A stretch of DNA of 64,000 nucleotides from Taeniopygia guttata (taxonomy: Eukaryota > Chordata > Aves > Passeriformes > Estrildidae): NCBI RefSeq assembly GCF_048771995.1, contig NC_133034.1, positions 5,281,001 through 5,345,000 of the forward strand, read 5' to 3'. This document shows positions 11,818 to 22,460 of the stretch, one piece after another. The stretch's first letter is position 1, and every line of letters starts with the position of its first letter. Under the pieces are notes generated by a model. The model was not told where the DNA came from. It made no database searches and saw only the letters and a list, made by a program, of their open reading frames with translations. A program made the translations under genes and the position numbers.

Positions 11818-12729
11818 CTGCAACACAGAGGCACAGGGAGCACAGGGGAGCCCTGTCAGCCAGGCAAACACAGCCCCAGCCTGAAAAGCAAAACAGCATC
11901 TGGCACTGGGAAACTGGCTGAGCAACCAGAGAGAGAGACAAGGAGCTCTGGATCTTATGGTTCACAATGCTGAACAGCTCCTTCCAAGGATGGACACCTG
12001 GAATGATTAGCAAAGGGGCTGGCACCAGAGGTCCTGGCTTGATTTAGGACATAACCCATGGCAATCCAGGAATGAGCAGTACACAGTTCACTGGAAATTG
12101 CTCAACTGCTATAAAAGCATGGAATGGTTTGGATTGGAAGGGACATGGAAGATTATCCAGTCCCACCCCCTGCCAGGGGCAGGAAGACCTTCCACTAGCC
12201 CAGGGTTCTCCAAACCCTGTCCAGCCTGGCCTGGAACACTTCCAGGGATCCAGGGGCAGCCACAGCTTCTCTGGGCAACTGTGGGCCTCACCACCCTCAC
12301 AGGGAGGAATTCCTTCCCAATATCCCATCTAACCCTGCCCCCTGGCAATGGGAAGCCACCCCCTTTGTCCTGTCACCCTACTCCTTGTTCACAGTCCCTC
12401 TCCAGCTCTCCTGGAGCCTGTTTAGGCACTGGAAAGGGCTCCAAGGTCTCCCTAGAGCCTTTTCTGGTCCTGGCTGAACACTCCCAGATTGTCTCCAGCC
12501 ATCAGAGTATCTCCACGGCCTCCTCTGGACTCGCTCCATCAGCTCCACTTCCTTCTGATGCTGGGGACCCCAAAGCCAGAGTTCCATGAGCAATGTTTAT
12601 CCCAGGGTTTGTCTGACAGGCAGAACAAACAGGCAAGGAAAGGCAGCCCTGGCTCTCTCTTTGGGCAGCCTGGCTTAGCAGCCCAAGCACAAAGCAGCAC
12701 CTTTCTCCTTCCCCAGCAGAGGCACTCAC
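11818..12729 (-). other. RYK: RYK intron 14
   Basis: A 912-nt intron with donor gtgagt and acceptor ttgcag, phase 2. More than half is one CR1 copy (12112-12591) in the same orientation as RYK. Confidence 0.93.
12112..12591 (-). mobile_element. CR1 LINE 3' fragment in RYK intron 14
   Basis: Antisense to the plus strand, hence sense with RYK. It starts at 'catggaatggtttggattgg' and extends to 'ctcctctggactcgctccat' and 'cttctgatgctggggacccc', so it covers nearly the whole usual 3' fragment. Its near end lies 139 bp from exon 14. Confidence 0.93.
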
Positions 12730-12866
12730 AGTTCATCGGGGCAGTTGATGGGCTGAGCTATTCGATAGCCATCCTTTAAATAAGCTGCCATCTCAAAGGG
12801 GTCGATGTCCACGTAGGGGGTCTGTCCCAGGGTCATCAGCTCCCACAGCGTCACCCCGAAGGCCCA
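12730..12866 (-). CDS. RYK: RYK exon 14, kinase C-lobe
   Basis: 137 nt. Acceptor ttttgcag; donor ACT|gtgagt. It encodes WAFGVTLWELMTLGQTPYVD (449-468), the conserved DVWAFGV helix of subdomain IX after the DV of exon 13, then the FEMAAYLKDGYRIAQP region (subdomain X) and CPDE. The exon starts in phase 0 and ends in phase 2, so skipping it would shift the frame. It is GC-rich compared with its introns and lies between two oppositely oriented CR1 copies. Confidence 0.98.
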
Positions 12867-13049
12867 CTGCAAAAGGAACAGTGCAAGCATTAACATAACA
12901 TCCTGAACCCCCAGAGCTCCTCCAGCCAGGGCACAGAATCACCTCTAAGCAGGATTACACATAGTAAGAAAGCTTTACATAAATGCTCTAGATAATCAAA
13001 GTCAATACATCTTGAACTGGGCTAATGAAAAATCACACAACTGGTGTTA

Positions 13050-13216
13050 AATTGCCCAGAGAAGCTATGGCTGACCCATCCCTGGAAGCATCCAAGGCCA
13101 GGCTGGACAGGGCTTGGAGCAACCTGGGATAGTGGAAGGTGTCCTGCCCATGGCAGGGGGTAGGATCCAGATGGTCTTAAGGTTCCTCCCAACACAAACC
13201 AACCTGTGATTCCAGG
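13050..13216 (+). mobile_element. CR1 LINE 3' end fragment
   Basis: Plus-orientation CR1 terminal segment: 'ttgcccagagaagctatggc', 'ggctggacagggcttggagc', 'aaggttcctcccaacacaaa'. It lies 183 bp from exon 14 and is complementary, with mismatches, to the end of the 12112-12591 copy. Confidence 0.9.
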
Positions 13217-15189
13217 ACACTGAAATAAACTTAAAATCTTACTGCACTAAGATATCAATGCTTAAAAATCATGCATTTTTTGACATGAAATTACAGAACA
13301 CCTAAATCTAAACAATACTGAACACTGAATGATTGTCTCGTATAAAATTGTTATTTACTTTTTTACATTTTACTTCTTTAGAATGCCTCGAAAGTCCTCA
13401 AAAAAGTCTGTGAAATTCAAAGGATCAGAAATGAAATTGTAATTTTTTTATTCCAAATCATCTGTATATTTGGAGAGTATGCTCAGGAATAGGACTCAGG
13501 AAAAAAAAAAGATTTCATCTCAGTAAACCTGACAGCTTGATCGGCATCCAACACATTCAGCTGGCAACCCTTGCCAAAAGGAGTTTAAAGTGATGAAAAA
13601 CCCATCTATAAATCCACACACTAGCTGAGTACAAGGAAAATTATTTATTATCTGGTATCCAGAGACCCAGGAGACCAAAGATGGGGCCGATACTGCACGC
13701 TCGTGACTCACTACTCAAGTTACACATCATCTTTCATTAAAAAGGGGCAGAATCATACAAGACTCATATGATTCTTGTTTTAATTAAGAGAAATCCCACC
13801 ACTGCCTTGACCCAAGCCATAGGGAAGGGATATTTTCAGGTGGGAATGGCAGAGAAGGGCAGGGGCACAGATGTGGCCCTGCTCCAAACAACCACCAAAG
13901 GAAATAAAGCCCCTTTTTAGCTGCAGTGGAGAAGAGTGCTGAGGCACAAGGGTGGTCATGAAGATGAGCTGGAGAGTGATTCAAGCAAAACCACTCCAGG
14001 AATACAGCTGTTTTAATTCCATAGGTAGCTGTATAAAAATGGCATGAAGAGATGCAGAGTTTCATGTCCCACAGCAGGAAAAACACGGAATTCAGATTCA
14101 GCAGGAATCGTGGTTTGTTTTCCTACACTCTGGCTGACTGATAGAGCTGTTGGCAGGGGAGCAACATATTATTGGGAAAGTTTCAAGCCAGCGAACACAT
14201 TTGAAAGAAAGTCATCCAAAAAGCAAGCCTGGAACACACCCCATGGCATCTCTGCAGACACAGACACTGTTTGTACCAGACTTCATCACCCGTTCCTTGT
14301 TACATGCGATGGATCACTGGGTTTGTTCCCTCCAAACCCACAAAAACATCTGGCATCAGCTTTTTGTGAAAGGAGTCCAGGTAGATGCAAAGCTGATATT
14401 TAGGGCACATGGTGTTTTCTACACCCAGAAAAACTGTTCATTTTTGAACTCTACAAGAACTCAGATGGCCACGTGTCTGCAGTTAGAATTGTGTGTTAAA
14501 AGGTGGGTGGCATTTATCCCTAAGCAATGAAAAAAGGAGTTCTGGTTAAAATGGGCTGGAAGAGATGCTGAATTGCACTGGAGTTTTCAAGAATGGTTAC
14601 AATAATGAGATTTACTCATCCTAATAAAATTCCACATCTCATTGCTGCTGTTACATAAGCTTTGATTTCTCACAAACAGTAATTGCTTTCATGTCCCGGA
14701 TTTTTTTTTTTAAGTAAAAATAAAAAAATACACCATTTGATTGAGTTAGTTTAGCTCTCTAAAAACATGCTTTTACAGGCAACTTCCATTTCCTCTTCTG
14801 TCTTCAAGTTTGGTATAACACAAAACCCCATGTGTTTTCCAATGAATGCACATGTGGAGCACAACTGGCACCTTCCCTTCCTTCCTTCTTTTTCTTGTTT
14901 ACATGGCTGCAGCACTAGTACAGAGACCATGGAGGAAAAAAAAAACAACCAGAACTTCTCTAAAGTTTCCCAAACTGGCACCAGACCACTATCCTGGATG
15001 GGATGCATTGAGGGAACAGGCTGAGGTCACTGCAACACTGCTCTTATCTCTGAAAGGTCACCTCAGCTGGAAGAGGTTCCTGGCCACTGGAATGAAAGCT
15101 TCCTCTGGAACAGCTGGGATTTGGGGGACTATGGGCCACACAGTCAAACACCAGCTCCTGCTAATGTTAGGGAGCTCATTATCCTGGAG

Positions 15190-15487
15190 CTCACTCCCAT
15201 GTCTGTGAAACACAGGGATGTCTGGGAACAGCCAGTGTGGATTTGTCAAGGGAAGCTGTGCCTGACCAGATCTGTGCTGAGCAGACAGAGCACAAGGTGA
15301 ATAATGGATGTCCACCTGGACTTCTAGAGGGTGCTGGGGCACTGAACAGGATCCCCAGGGAATGGGCACGGCCCCAAGGCTGACAGAGCTCCAGGAGCAT
15401 TTGGGATTGTTGGAGTGTCCTGTGGAGGTCCAGGAGCTGGACTGGATGATCCTTGTGGGTCCCTTCCAAGCTGGGATACTTTATGAA
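15190..15487 (+). mobile_element. CR1-type LINE 3' fragment
   Basis: Recognised by 'ccccagggaatgggcacggc', 'cagagctccaggagcatttg' and the ending 'gatccttgtgggtcccttcc'. The same arrangement occurs at 37384-37745, so both belong to one CR1 subgroup distinct from the common one. Confidence 0.75.
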
Positions 15488-15684
15488 AAGCAGACTAGTC
15501 CCACTGCAGCTCCCTGAACTTGACCGTGTTCCCTGTCAGTGCTCCCAAGGGAACAAGGAGCAAGGGGCATTTCTGCTGTGCACAAAGGGCCTGACTGACC
15601 CCTGAACCATCTGCCACGAGCTGCTGATGCAGGAGTGGGAGTAGAGATGGTGCTCTGAACAAGCCACTGTTATCTATCCAGTGC

Positions 15685-16208
15685 CATGATGTCCTGCCTG
15701 CAGCTCTGGGGTTCCCAACATCAGAAGGATGTTGGAGCTGCTGGAGCAAGTCCAGAGGAGGCCACAGAAATGCTCCAAGGGCTGGAGCATCTCTGCTCTG
15801 GAGCCAGGCTGGGAGAACTCGGGGGTTCCCCTGGAGAAGAGAAGGCTCCAGTGAGACATCACAGCACCTTCTGGTGCATAAAGGGGCTCCAGAAGACCTG
15901 GAGAGGAACTATGAACAAGGAATGGAAGGATGGGACAAGTGGGAATGGCTGCACACTGAGAGAGGGCAGCATTAGATGGGATATTTAGAAGAAACTCTTT
16001 CCTATGAGGGTGGAGAGCCTTGGCACAGGGTGTCCAGCAGCAGCTGTGGCTGCCCCTGGATCTCTGGGAGTGTTCCAGGCCAGGCTGGATAGGTCTTGGA
16101 GCAACCTGGGACGGTGGAAGTTGTCCCTGTCCATGGCAGGAAGTGGAATTAAACGGGCTTTAAAGGTCCCTTTCAATCCAAATTATTCTGGGATTCTTTG
16201 ATTCTCCA
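15685..16208 (+). mobile_element. CR1 LINE 3' fragment, long
   Basis: A long plus-orientation copy from 'ctctggggttcccaacatca' through 'aaggggctccagaagacctg' and 'ttccaggccaggctggatag' to the terminal 'attattctgggattctttga'. It ends 73 bp from exon 13. Confidence 0.93.
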
Positions 16209-16280
16209 ACAGCTGAAAAAAGAGAAAAATGTCAACAAATCATTTCCAAAACGTTAAGAGGAGGGGGAAAAAAACCTCAC

Positions 16281-16440
16281 CACATCACTAGCACTGGAAA
16301 AATCATTGTTGACCAGGCTTTCCAGAGCCATCCAGCGGACTGGTCTGTTCTCGTTGTCCCCCAGGCAGTGGTAGTCCATGGGGAACAGGTCTCGTGACAG
16401 CGCGTTGTCCGTGATCTTCACCTGCAGGCCGTCGTCGATG
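16281..16440 (-). CDS. RYK: RYK exon 13, DNA motif and activation segment
   Basis: 160 nt, acceptor gccccag, donor GTG|gtgagg. The first base completes Val395 of the HKDLAARNCV catalytic loop. The segment KITDNALSRDL (403-413) has Asp-Asn-Ala (406-408) where active kinases have DFG; this is the family's known departure and the main reason RYK is regarded as catalytically weak or dead. It continues FPMDYHCLGDNENRPVRWMA (414-433) and ALESL, the APE-like motif. Nine CpG sites in 160 nt is high compared with the flanking introns. Confidence 0.98.
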
Positions 16441-18373
16441 CTGGGGCACAGAAACAGCAGCTTCAGCAACCCCAGCAGCCTCCCAGCAACAGCTCTGCCC
16501 AGTCCTAAGGTCCACACTTAGCATCTAACTGGGCACTGCTAGTCCACATCTCAAGCACTGGCACTCTCCTGCATCAAGACACACTTGCTCTGTGATTAGC
16601 AAATATTATCACAGCACAATTTATTCTGTGCCAACTGATAAGCGCTACAAAAATCAGCAGGCTTGATCAAACAAAACCAAACACTTAAAAGTGCAAAAAA
16701 AAAAAAATACTGTTAAAAGCAAACAAGTAACTGCCTCAAGTTACTCCTGCTCTTTTGCTCTTTTGGAGATCTCCTACCAGAGCAAATAAAAACTTTGTAG
16801 CTCTAGTACCTGTGGCAATAATGAGGCAAAGATCCAAGCAAAGAAAGAGCCAGTTAATACCTTTAAGCAACCAGTACCCTTTGTGGTCCAGAAGCATGTC
16901 TCTGATTAAGCCATCTGAAAAACTGCTCATTCCCTCCACAACAGATATTGATGCTTGTCAGAAGTAGGGTACTAAGGGAAACTTACTTTAATCAAGAGAA
17001 GATGACTCAAAACAGCACAGAGAATTCACCCCCTCTGGGATTTGATTCAAACCCTTTGAACTTAAAACTGTGTGTAATAAAGTTCAGTGTTCTCATGAAC
17101 AGCTGACTTCAGAATATGGCAAAGATGTTTGCTTCAACATTGTATGACAAAAATACAGAAGGAACACTGGGGTGGGGGTATTGCAACAATTTGGTTTTTG
17201 TTGTCTTCTCATCTTGCCAATTATTTCTTTATTTTGATGAGACAAATGAAATATAAATGCTCTGTGTGTTTCCCTCTTTACTGTCTCAGATACCTATTTA
17301 TTTATTTTATTTCTATGCTATTTCAGACCAATTCATTATCCTCAAAATGTACACAACAGGGAATTTCCTATCTAGTAATTTTTAAGAGTTCGGAGAAATT
17401 CCTAGAAGACATCTTTGAAAACAAATTCAATGCAAAGGGCAATTCCCCAGCAATTAGACAGCCCTGACTTGTGTAATTCTCATGTCCACTGTAATTGGAC
17501 TGGCTGTGCCATGGGCACATGAGACCACAAGCATTTCCTCCCTTAAACCTGCCAAGATCACTGGAATCTTGGCTCCCTTCCCAAAATTAGGGCATGGGTC
17601 TGATGCACTTCCCAGCCTTTCACCACCCAGAGCAAACTTGGGGAACAAAGAGGGGCTGGTGGAACAAAGTCCTTCAGGGAACCTTGGCTACTGGCACCTC
17701 TTTTTCTTTCCAAACATAAAGCTCCAGGTGATGGCCCTGATGTTTGTGATCTCTGTGGTCCCACTTCCTCCTCAGTGTGCTCAGCAGTGAGGAAAAGCAA
17801 GAGAAATTAGGAACAGCATGTGTCAGGAGCCCCATCACACTGAGCATCCTTACGGGGCACAAGAGCAGAGATGGTGGCCACTGAGTGATTGGGTTCCTAG
17901 AAGGCCACCAAACACCTCCACCTCTACATTTTGGAGTGTATTCCAGCCTGAAGATAGTCTCAAATCCCACTCTGGCATTCCTGCCATTCCATTTGTATCT
18001 ATCCATCATTTGGCAACTAAGAAATCTACCAATGAACTAAGTCTTTAACTCAATTTTTAAGGAGAAAAAAATGAAGAAAACCAACTTCAAACAAAAATCT
18101 ATCCATTGATAAACTGTCAGAGATATTCCAGGTTTTTATTAAAGTTGAAGGGAAGTTTTAATTCTTTTCAAGCCTTTGAAAAAGTGACAGACAAACGCAG
18201 CTGAAGCATTTACAGAGAGAATGTTCTGCATTCTTTCGCACCACGATTCCTGGCTCCCCTTGCTTTGGAGAAAAACAACTTCACTGACTGCACCACTGAC
18301 CCCAACCCTGCATTTTGAAGGAGAGCTCAGGCTGAGTGCAGGGAGCTGCAGCTGCAGAGGGGACAGTACTTAC
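16441..18373 (-). other. RYK: RYK intron 12
   Basis: Phase 2, donor gtaagt. It is 1.9 kb, mostly AT-rich and free of CR1. No other feature was identified. Confidence 0.93.
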
Positions 18374-18483
18374 ACACAGTTCCTTGCAGCCAGGTCTTTG
18401 TGGATGACCTCCCTCCTGGCCAGGTAGCTCATCCCACAGGCAATCTGGATGGCCATGTGTACCAGATCCTGCTGGGAAATCGC
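18374..18483 (-). CDS. RYK: RYK exon 12, catalytic loop
   Basis: 110 nt, acceptor ctcttgcag, donor TGT GT|gtaagt. It encodes AISQQDLVHMAIQIACGMSY (359-378) and then LARREVIHKDLAARNC (379-394). The catalytic loop is HKDLAARN rather than the usual HRDLAARN: the Asp and Asn are kept, while Lys replaces the Arg that normally contacts the activation segment. Confidence 0.98.
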
Positions 18484-19266
18484 CTGCAAGAGCCCAAAGC
18501 AGCAGCCATCAGCCCCTTCAGCCCAGTAGCTGCAGGGTTACTGGGTTTGCTGTGTCCCAGTGCCCCCTCCCCTTCCAGGCCCCACAGACACAACCACCTA
18601 TGGGCACTCATCGTGGTGCCTTACTCTATATTTTAACTTCTTTTTTTGACATGTCAAGGGAAAATACTTCCATCTTGCCAGTGCCTTACTCTTTGCACCT
18701 ACTTTTTGTTTGATTGGAAGTGGACATAGGCAAAAAATGGTCCATTTTACCCCTTCCCACACCTTTTTCACTTTGTTTCCCTGGAAATCAGCTAAATTCC
18801 AGGCAGCAGCGCAGTCAAAATCCTTGTTGCTCTGCAGAACCAGTATCAAAGGCTGTTGCTTCAGCTCCTTTTGCAACTTCACAGTTCCATCATAATTAAA
18901 ATCTTGCATGTATTTATAATGTGGGATACCAAAAGTAGTATTAGTAAATCTGAAATTTCTCCATACATGATTTTCCTTAATTTAATTCACAATTTTATTT
19001 CTTAATATAATTTTAGGATGCATTACTTGAGCTCCTAACCTAATGAGAGGTGACAGCTTCCTGCCCTCTGAACACCCAGAATAAACAGCCAGGAATGCTT
19101 TCCTGGTGGGAAACAAGGCAAACACTCGCTGGGGAGGCACCTCTGCAGCTCTCCTGCCATCACACTGAACAGGAGAGTGCCACAACCACTCCTCTGGTGG
19201 CACAAACTCAGGTGCCAGAGCAAAAGGAGGCTTAATGGGCACAAAGTCCCACATGCCCAAGGGTAC
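18484..19266 (-). other. RYK: RYK intron 11
   Basis: A 783-nt intron, phase 0. Its donor CAG|gtaccc lacks the usual G at +5, so it looks weak. No repeats were recognised. Confidence 0.92.
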
Positions 19267-19399
19267 CTGGGGATTGTTGGCCTCCACCAACTTGCACTGT
19301 CGCAGGAAGAGTTTAAGGTTCCCCCAGTTCATGTAGGGCAGCAGCACCATTGGTTTCTCTCCCTCCTCTATACAGACATGAGTGATAGGCAGCAGATTC
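19267..19399 (-). CDS. RYK: RYK exon 11, kinase hinge region
   Basis: 133 nt, acceptor cttccag, donor CAG|gtaccc. The first G completes Arg314. It encodes NLLPITHVCIEEGEKPMVLL (315-334), the beta4-beta5 part of the N-lobe, then PYMNWGNLKLFLRQCKLVEA (335-354) and NNPQ. PYMNWGNL corresponds to the hinge and start of helix D in tyrosine kinases. Confidence 0.98.
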
Positions 19400-20787
19400 C
19401 TGGAAGACAGAGAAATTCCTAATGTTATGGAACTGAAATTTGATAAAAATACTTTTGATTCCTAAACACAGCAATAAAATTAATTCAACATGAAGAAAAG
19501 CATTTGATCTTATATTAGGGTTGCAGAGCACAAGGTGTCCAAATAACTGAAGCCCTAGACATTACTTCTTTTAATGAATGAAATATTTTACTATTTTCCT
19601 GTTATGAAGAACCCTCCAAAGGTTTTCACTTGGTCCAAGAAGGTTGACATAAATTGTTGTGAATACAAGTGATACACAGAAGTGCTATATTCTAAACTGG
19701 GAGGTGCAGCATTCTAAATCAACTACAGATATAAAATATATACTTCCATTACAGCAGTTAAGCAAAAAAAAAAAAAAAATTCAGAACAACATGTTTGATC
19801 TGCTGCAAAGTGACAGAACAGAAAATTTTAGTACTGAATCAGCATCTTTAAGGGTCTTTCCAAGTCTTTTGTGGCTCAGGTAGCCCACATGCTGCAGTGT
19901 CTCTGCACATCTTCCTTCGAAGATATGAAGATATATACAAATAAATTCATTGAAACTCAAACCAAACTGGACACAGTTTCAATTTCCAATAATCACTTTT
20001 TAAGATACCTGTATTTTCCATTGAAAACCATTAGCAAAGTCACCAGTGACTTAGAATTGTTTTTAATTTTGAATTTTCTTACTCTTTCGTGAAAATTTCT
20101 TACAGCCAGGTGTCCCATCAACGAGCTCTGGAGACCTGTGATGGTCCCAGCCTCAGAAGCAGCGTAGGGAAAAAAAGCATTTTGGACTTTTTAAAAAAAG
20201 TTTGACTTGTAATAGGGAGGACAACAGCTCATTTGGAATGAAGAGAGTAGGGCACGTTCATTCTCTTTCTATTTTAGGTATGTTTCACCAAAAACCTATT
20301 TTAAGGTCTTTATTATATAAGGCTGGGAACATCCTGGAGAAGGCTCCAGGGAGACCTCAGAGCTCTTTTCAGTGCCTAAAGGGGCTCCAGGAGAGCTGGA
20401 GAGGGACTGGGGACATTGAGTGACAGCACAAGGGGAATGGCTTCCCACTGCCAGATAGGGATAGATGGGATCCTGGGAAGGAATTGTTCCCCAGGAAGGT
20501 GGTGAGGCCCTGGGACAGGGTGCCCAGAGAAGCTGTGGCTGCCCCATCCCTGGGAAGTGTTCCAGGCCAGGCTGGACAGGGCTTGGAGCAACCTGGGCTG
20601 TAGAAGGTACCCCGCCCACGGCAGAGATGAGCCTTAAGGTCCCTTCCCACCCAAAACATCCTGGCATTCCATGATTCTACAGAAGTGTTGCTGAATTCCC
20701 AAAGAGCTCCCTCTCCCCAGGGAGGTTTAGCTCAGGTACTTCCGCCTCACAGTGACATGGATTTGTCACCAGCCCTACGTGCCCTAC
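19400..20787 (-). other. RYK: RYK intron 10
   Basis: Phase 2, donor gtaggg, 1.4 kb. It contains one CR1 copy (20325-20680), a 16-base A run at 19764-19779 and otherwise AT-rich sequence. Confidence 0.92.
20325..20680 (+). mobile_element. CR1 LINE 3' fragment
   Basis: Plus orientation: 'aaggctccagggagacctca', 'aaggggctccaggagagctg', 'ggctggacagggcttggagc' and the terminal 'gcattccatgattctacaga'. It lies within 110 bp of exon 10. Confidence 0.93.
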
Positions 20788-20857
20788 CTGTGGTGAAGCC
20801 CTCTGAGTTTACAGCTTTCCGTCAGCATCATTGTCACCTGCACCTCTGAGGCTTGAT
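20788..20857 (-). CDS. RYK: RYK exon 10, kinase N-lobe helix C
   Basis: 70 nt, acceptor ttccctcag, donor CAG|gtaggg. It encodes QASEVQVTMMLTESCKLRGL (292-311) and HH, with Asp291 and Arg314 split across the exon borders. The span covers helix C, whose Glu (in TESC) sits where active kinases have the Glu that pairs with the catalytic Lys. Confidence 0.97.
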
Positions 20858-21994
20858 CTGAGGGAAAAAAAAGAACCACAGATAAACTTTGGAAACGAAT
20901 CAACATATTAATTAAAATTCAGTCCAGATCTGCAAGTCATTTAAGGTCACTTGAGCATGAACAGAACTTGATTGCCTCCTTTCCTAAAATGGCACTTACA
21001 AAAAGCCCCAGAGTTCAAGGCCAGGTTCTGAGGCTCATTTCTGCTTAAAGGAGTGGGGTGAAGCCCAGAAAGGAAATCAAGAACATTCCAGGGGCTGACA
21101 GGCTGTGGTTCTGCACTTCCTGACAGCTTCTGGGCAGGCACAGGCCAGCTGCACTGGGCAGTGTGGTCCCATCCTGCACAGGACTGGTGCCCATGGAAGA
21201 AGTGGGATGTGCCAAATGCTTCCCAAGCACGAATATGCTCCAAGGACACTGCTTTGCTACTGAGTTACCACTCCAGGTACAGTGGTGTTTACTGCCACAT
21301 GGCTGGAGGCTGTTTATGTCTAGATTTACTTATTTCCTTGCTCTCTGCTTGACACACTTGACTCTTGGTAACCTTAGAAATGTTTGCTGTTCTCTCTCCC
21401 ACCTTTCAAAATGAATAAATAAATAAAACCACTGCTGACAGCTAACCCAAAGCAATCAGAGCATCCACTGGGCAGAAGCACAGGTGGTACCTGGAACCTC
21501 TCTCCCACCACTCTTTGTGTATTTGGGATTTTTTTCCCCCCTTGGTGGAAAGAACCTCCAGGGAATCTTAAGAAGACATCAAGGAGAGCACTCCCAATCC
21601 CACCCCCCTCACACCTGGGAGCATTTTCTGTGTCTCCCTCGTGCTGGGACTAGTTCTGGCAGGGAGCTGGCACAGGAGAGCCTAGCACAGCCCAAGGAGC
21701 TCTCCTTGCTGCACTAGAGGGAATTTACATGTCATGGATGAGTCGAGTCAAGATTTTACTGCCCTGGAAGGAAGAATGGGCAAGAAATCCTCTGCTCTCT
21801 TCTCTCCTCCAAGGTCTGATCCTGCTCCTGTACAGTCCTGACACCCTTTCCTAACTGAGCCTGAGCCCTGCAAAAGAAAACGTCACTCTGGCTGAGTGAA
21901 GAGTGATGGGAGCACTCTGGAGAAGCTCAGAGATGCCACTAAATCAGTGACAATTATGGCTGTGGTATATTATGGGATGCATCAGTCAGTGCTT

Positions 21995-22460
21995 TTGGGC
22001 CCATCACTACAAGGATATTGAGGGGCTGGAGCTTGTCCAGGGAAGGGCACAGAGCTGGGGAAGGGAATTGGAGCCCCAGGAGTGGCTGAGGGAGCTGGAA
22101 AGGGGCTCAGCCTGGAGAAAAGGAGGCTCAGGGGGAACCTTCTGGCTCTGCACAGCTCCTGACAGGAGGGGAGCTGGGGGTTTGGGCTCTGCTCCCAGTG
22201 AACAGGGACAGGATGAGAGGAAACAGCTTTAAGTTGCATCTGGGGAGGTTCAAACTGGATATTGGGGAATATTTATTGACAGAAAGGATGGGCAGACATT
22301 AGAACAGGCTGTCTGGGGCAGTGGTTGAAGATTTAAATCTGGAGGGGTTTAAATCTGTGTGGGTGAGGCACTTGAGTGGTGGCCTCGACAGCACTGGGGG
22401 AATGGTTGGAGTTGATGGTCTTGGAGGGTCTTTCCAACACAATCAAATCTATGATTCCCC
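21995..22460 (+). mobile_element. CR1 LINE 3' fragment
   Basis: Plus orientation: 'ggagcttgtccagggaaggg', 'ctgagggagctggaaagggg', 'cctggagaaaaggaggctca', ending 'ggtctttccaacacaatcaa'. It is the same subgroup as the 36290 copy. Confidence 0.88.

Larger units (their letters stand above)
12867..16280 (-). other. RYK: RYK intron 13
   Basis: Phase 0, donor gtgagg. It carries three CR1 pieces in plus orientation (13050-13216, 15190-15487, 15685-16208). The middle (13220-15180) is AT-rich and unremarkable; I see no exon in it. Confidence 0.93.

Noticed and set aside
12098..12589. 163-codon plus-strand frame
   Set aside because: Entirely inside the CR1 copy of RYK intron 14 and on the non-coding orientation of that element.
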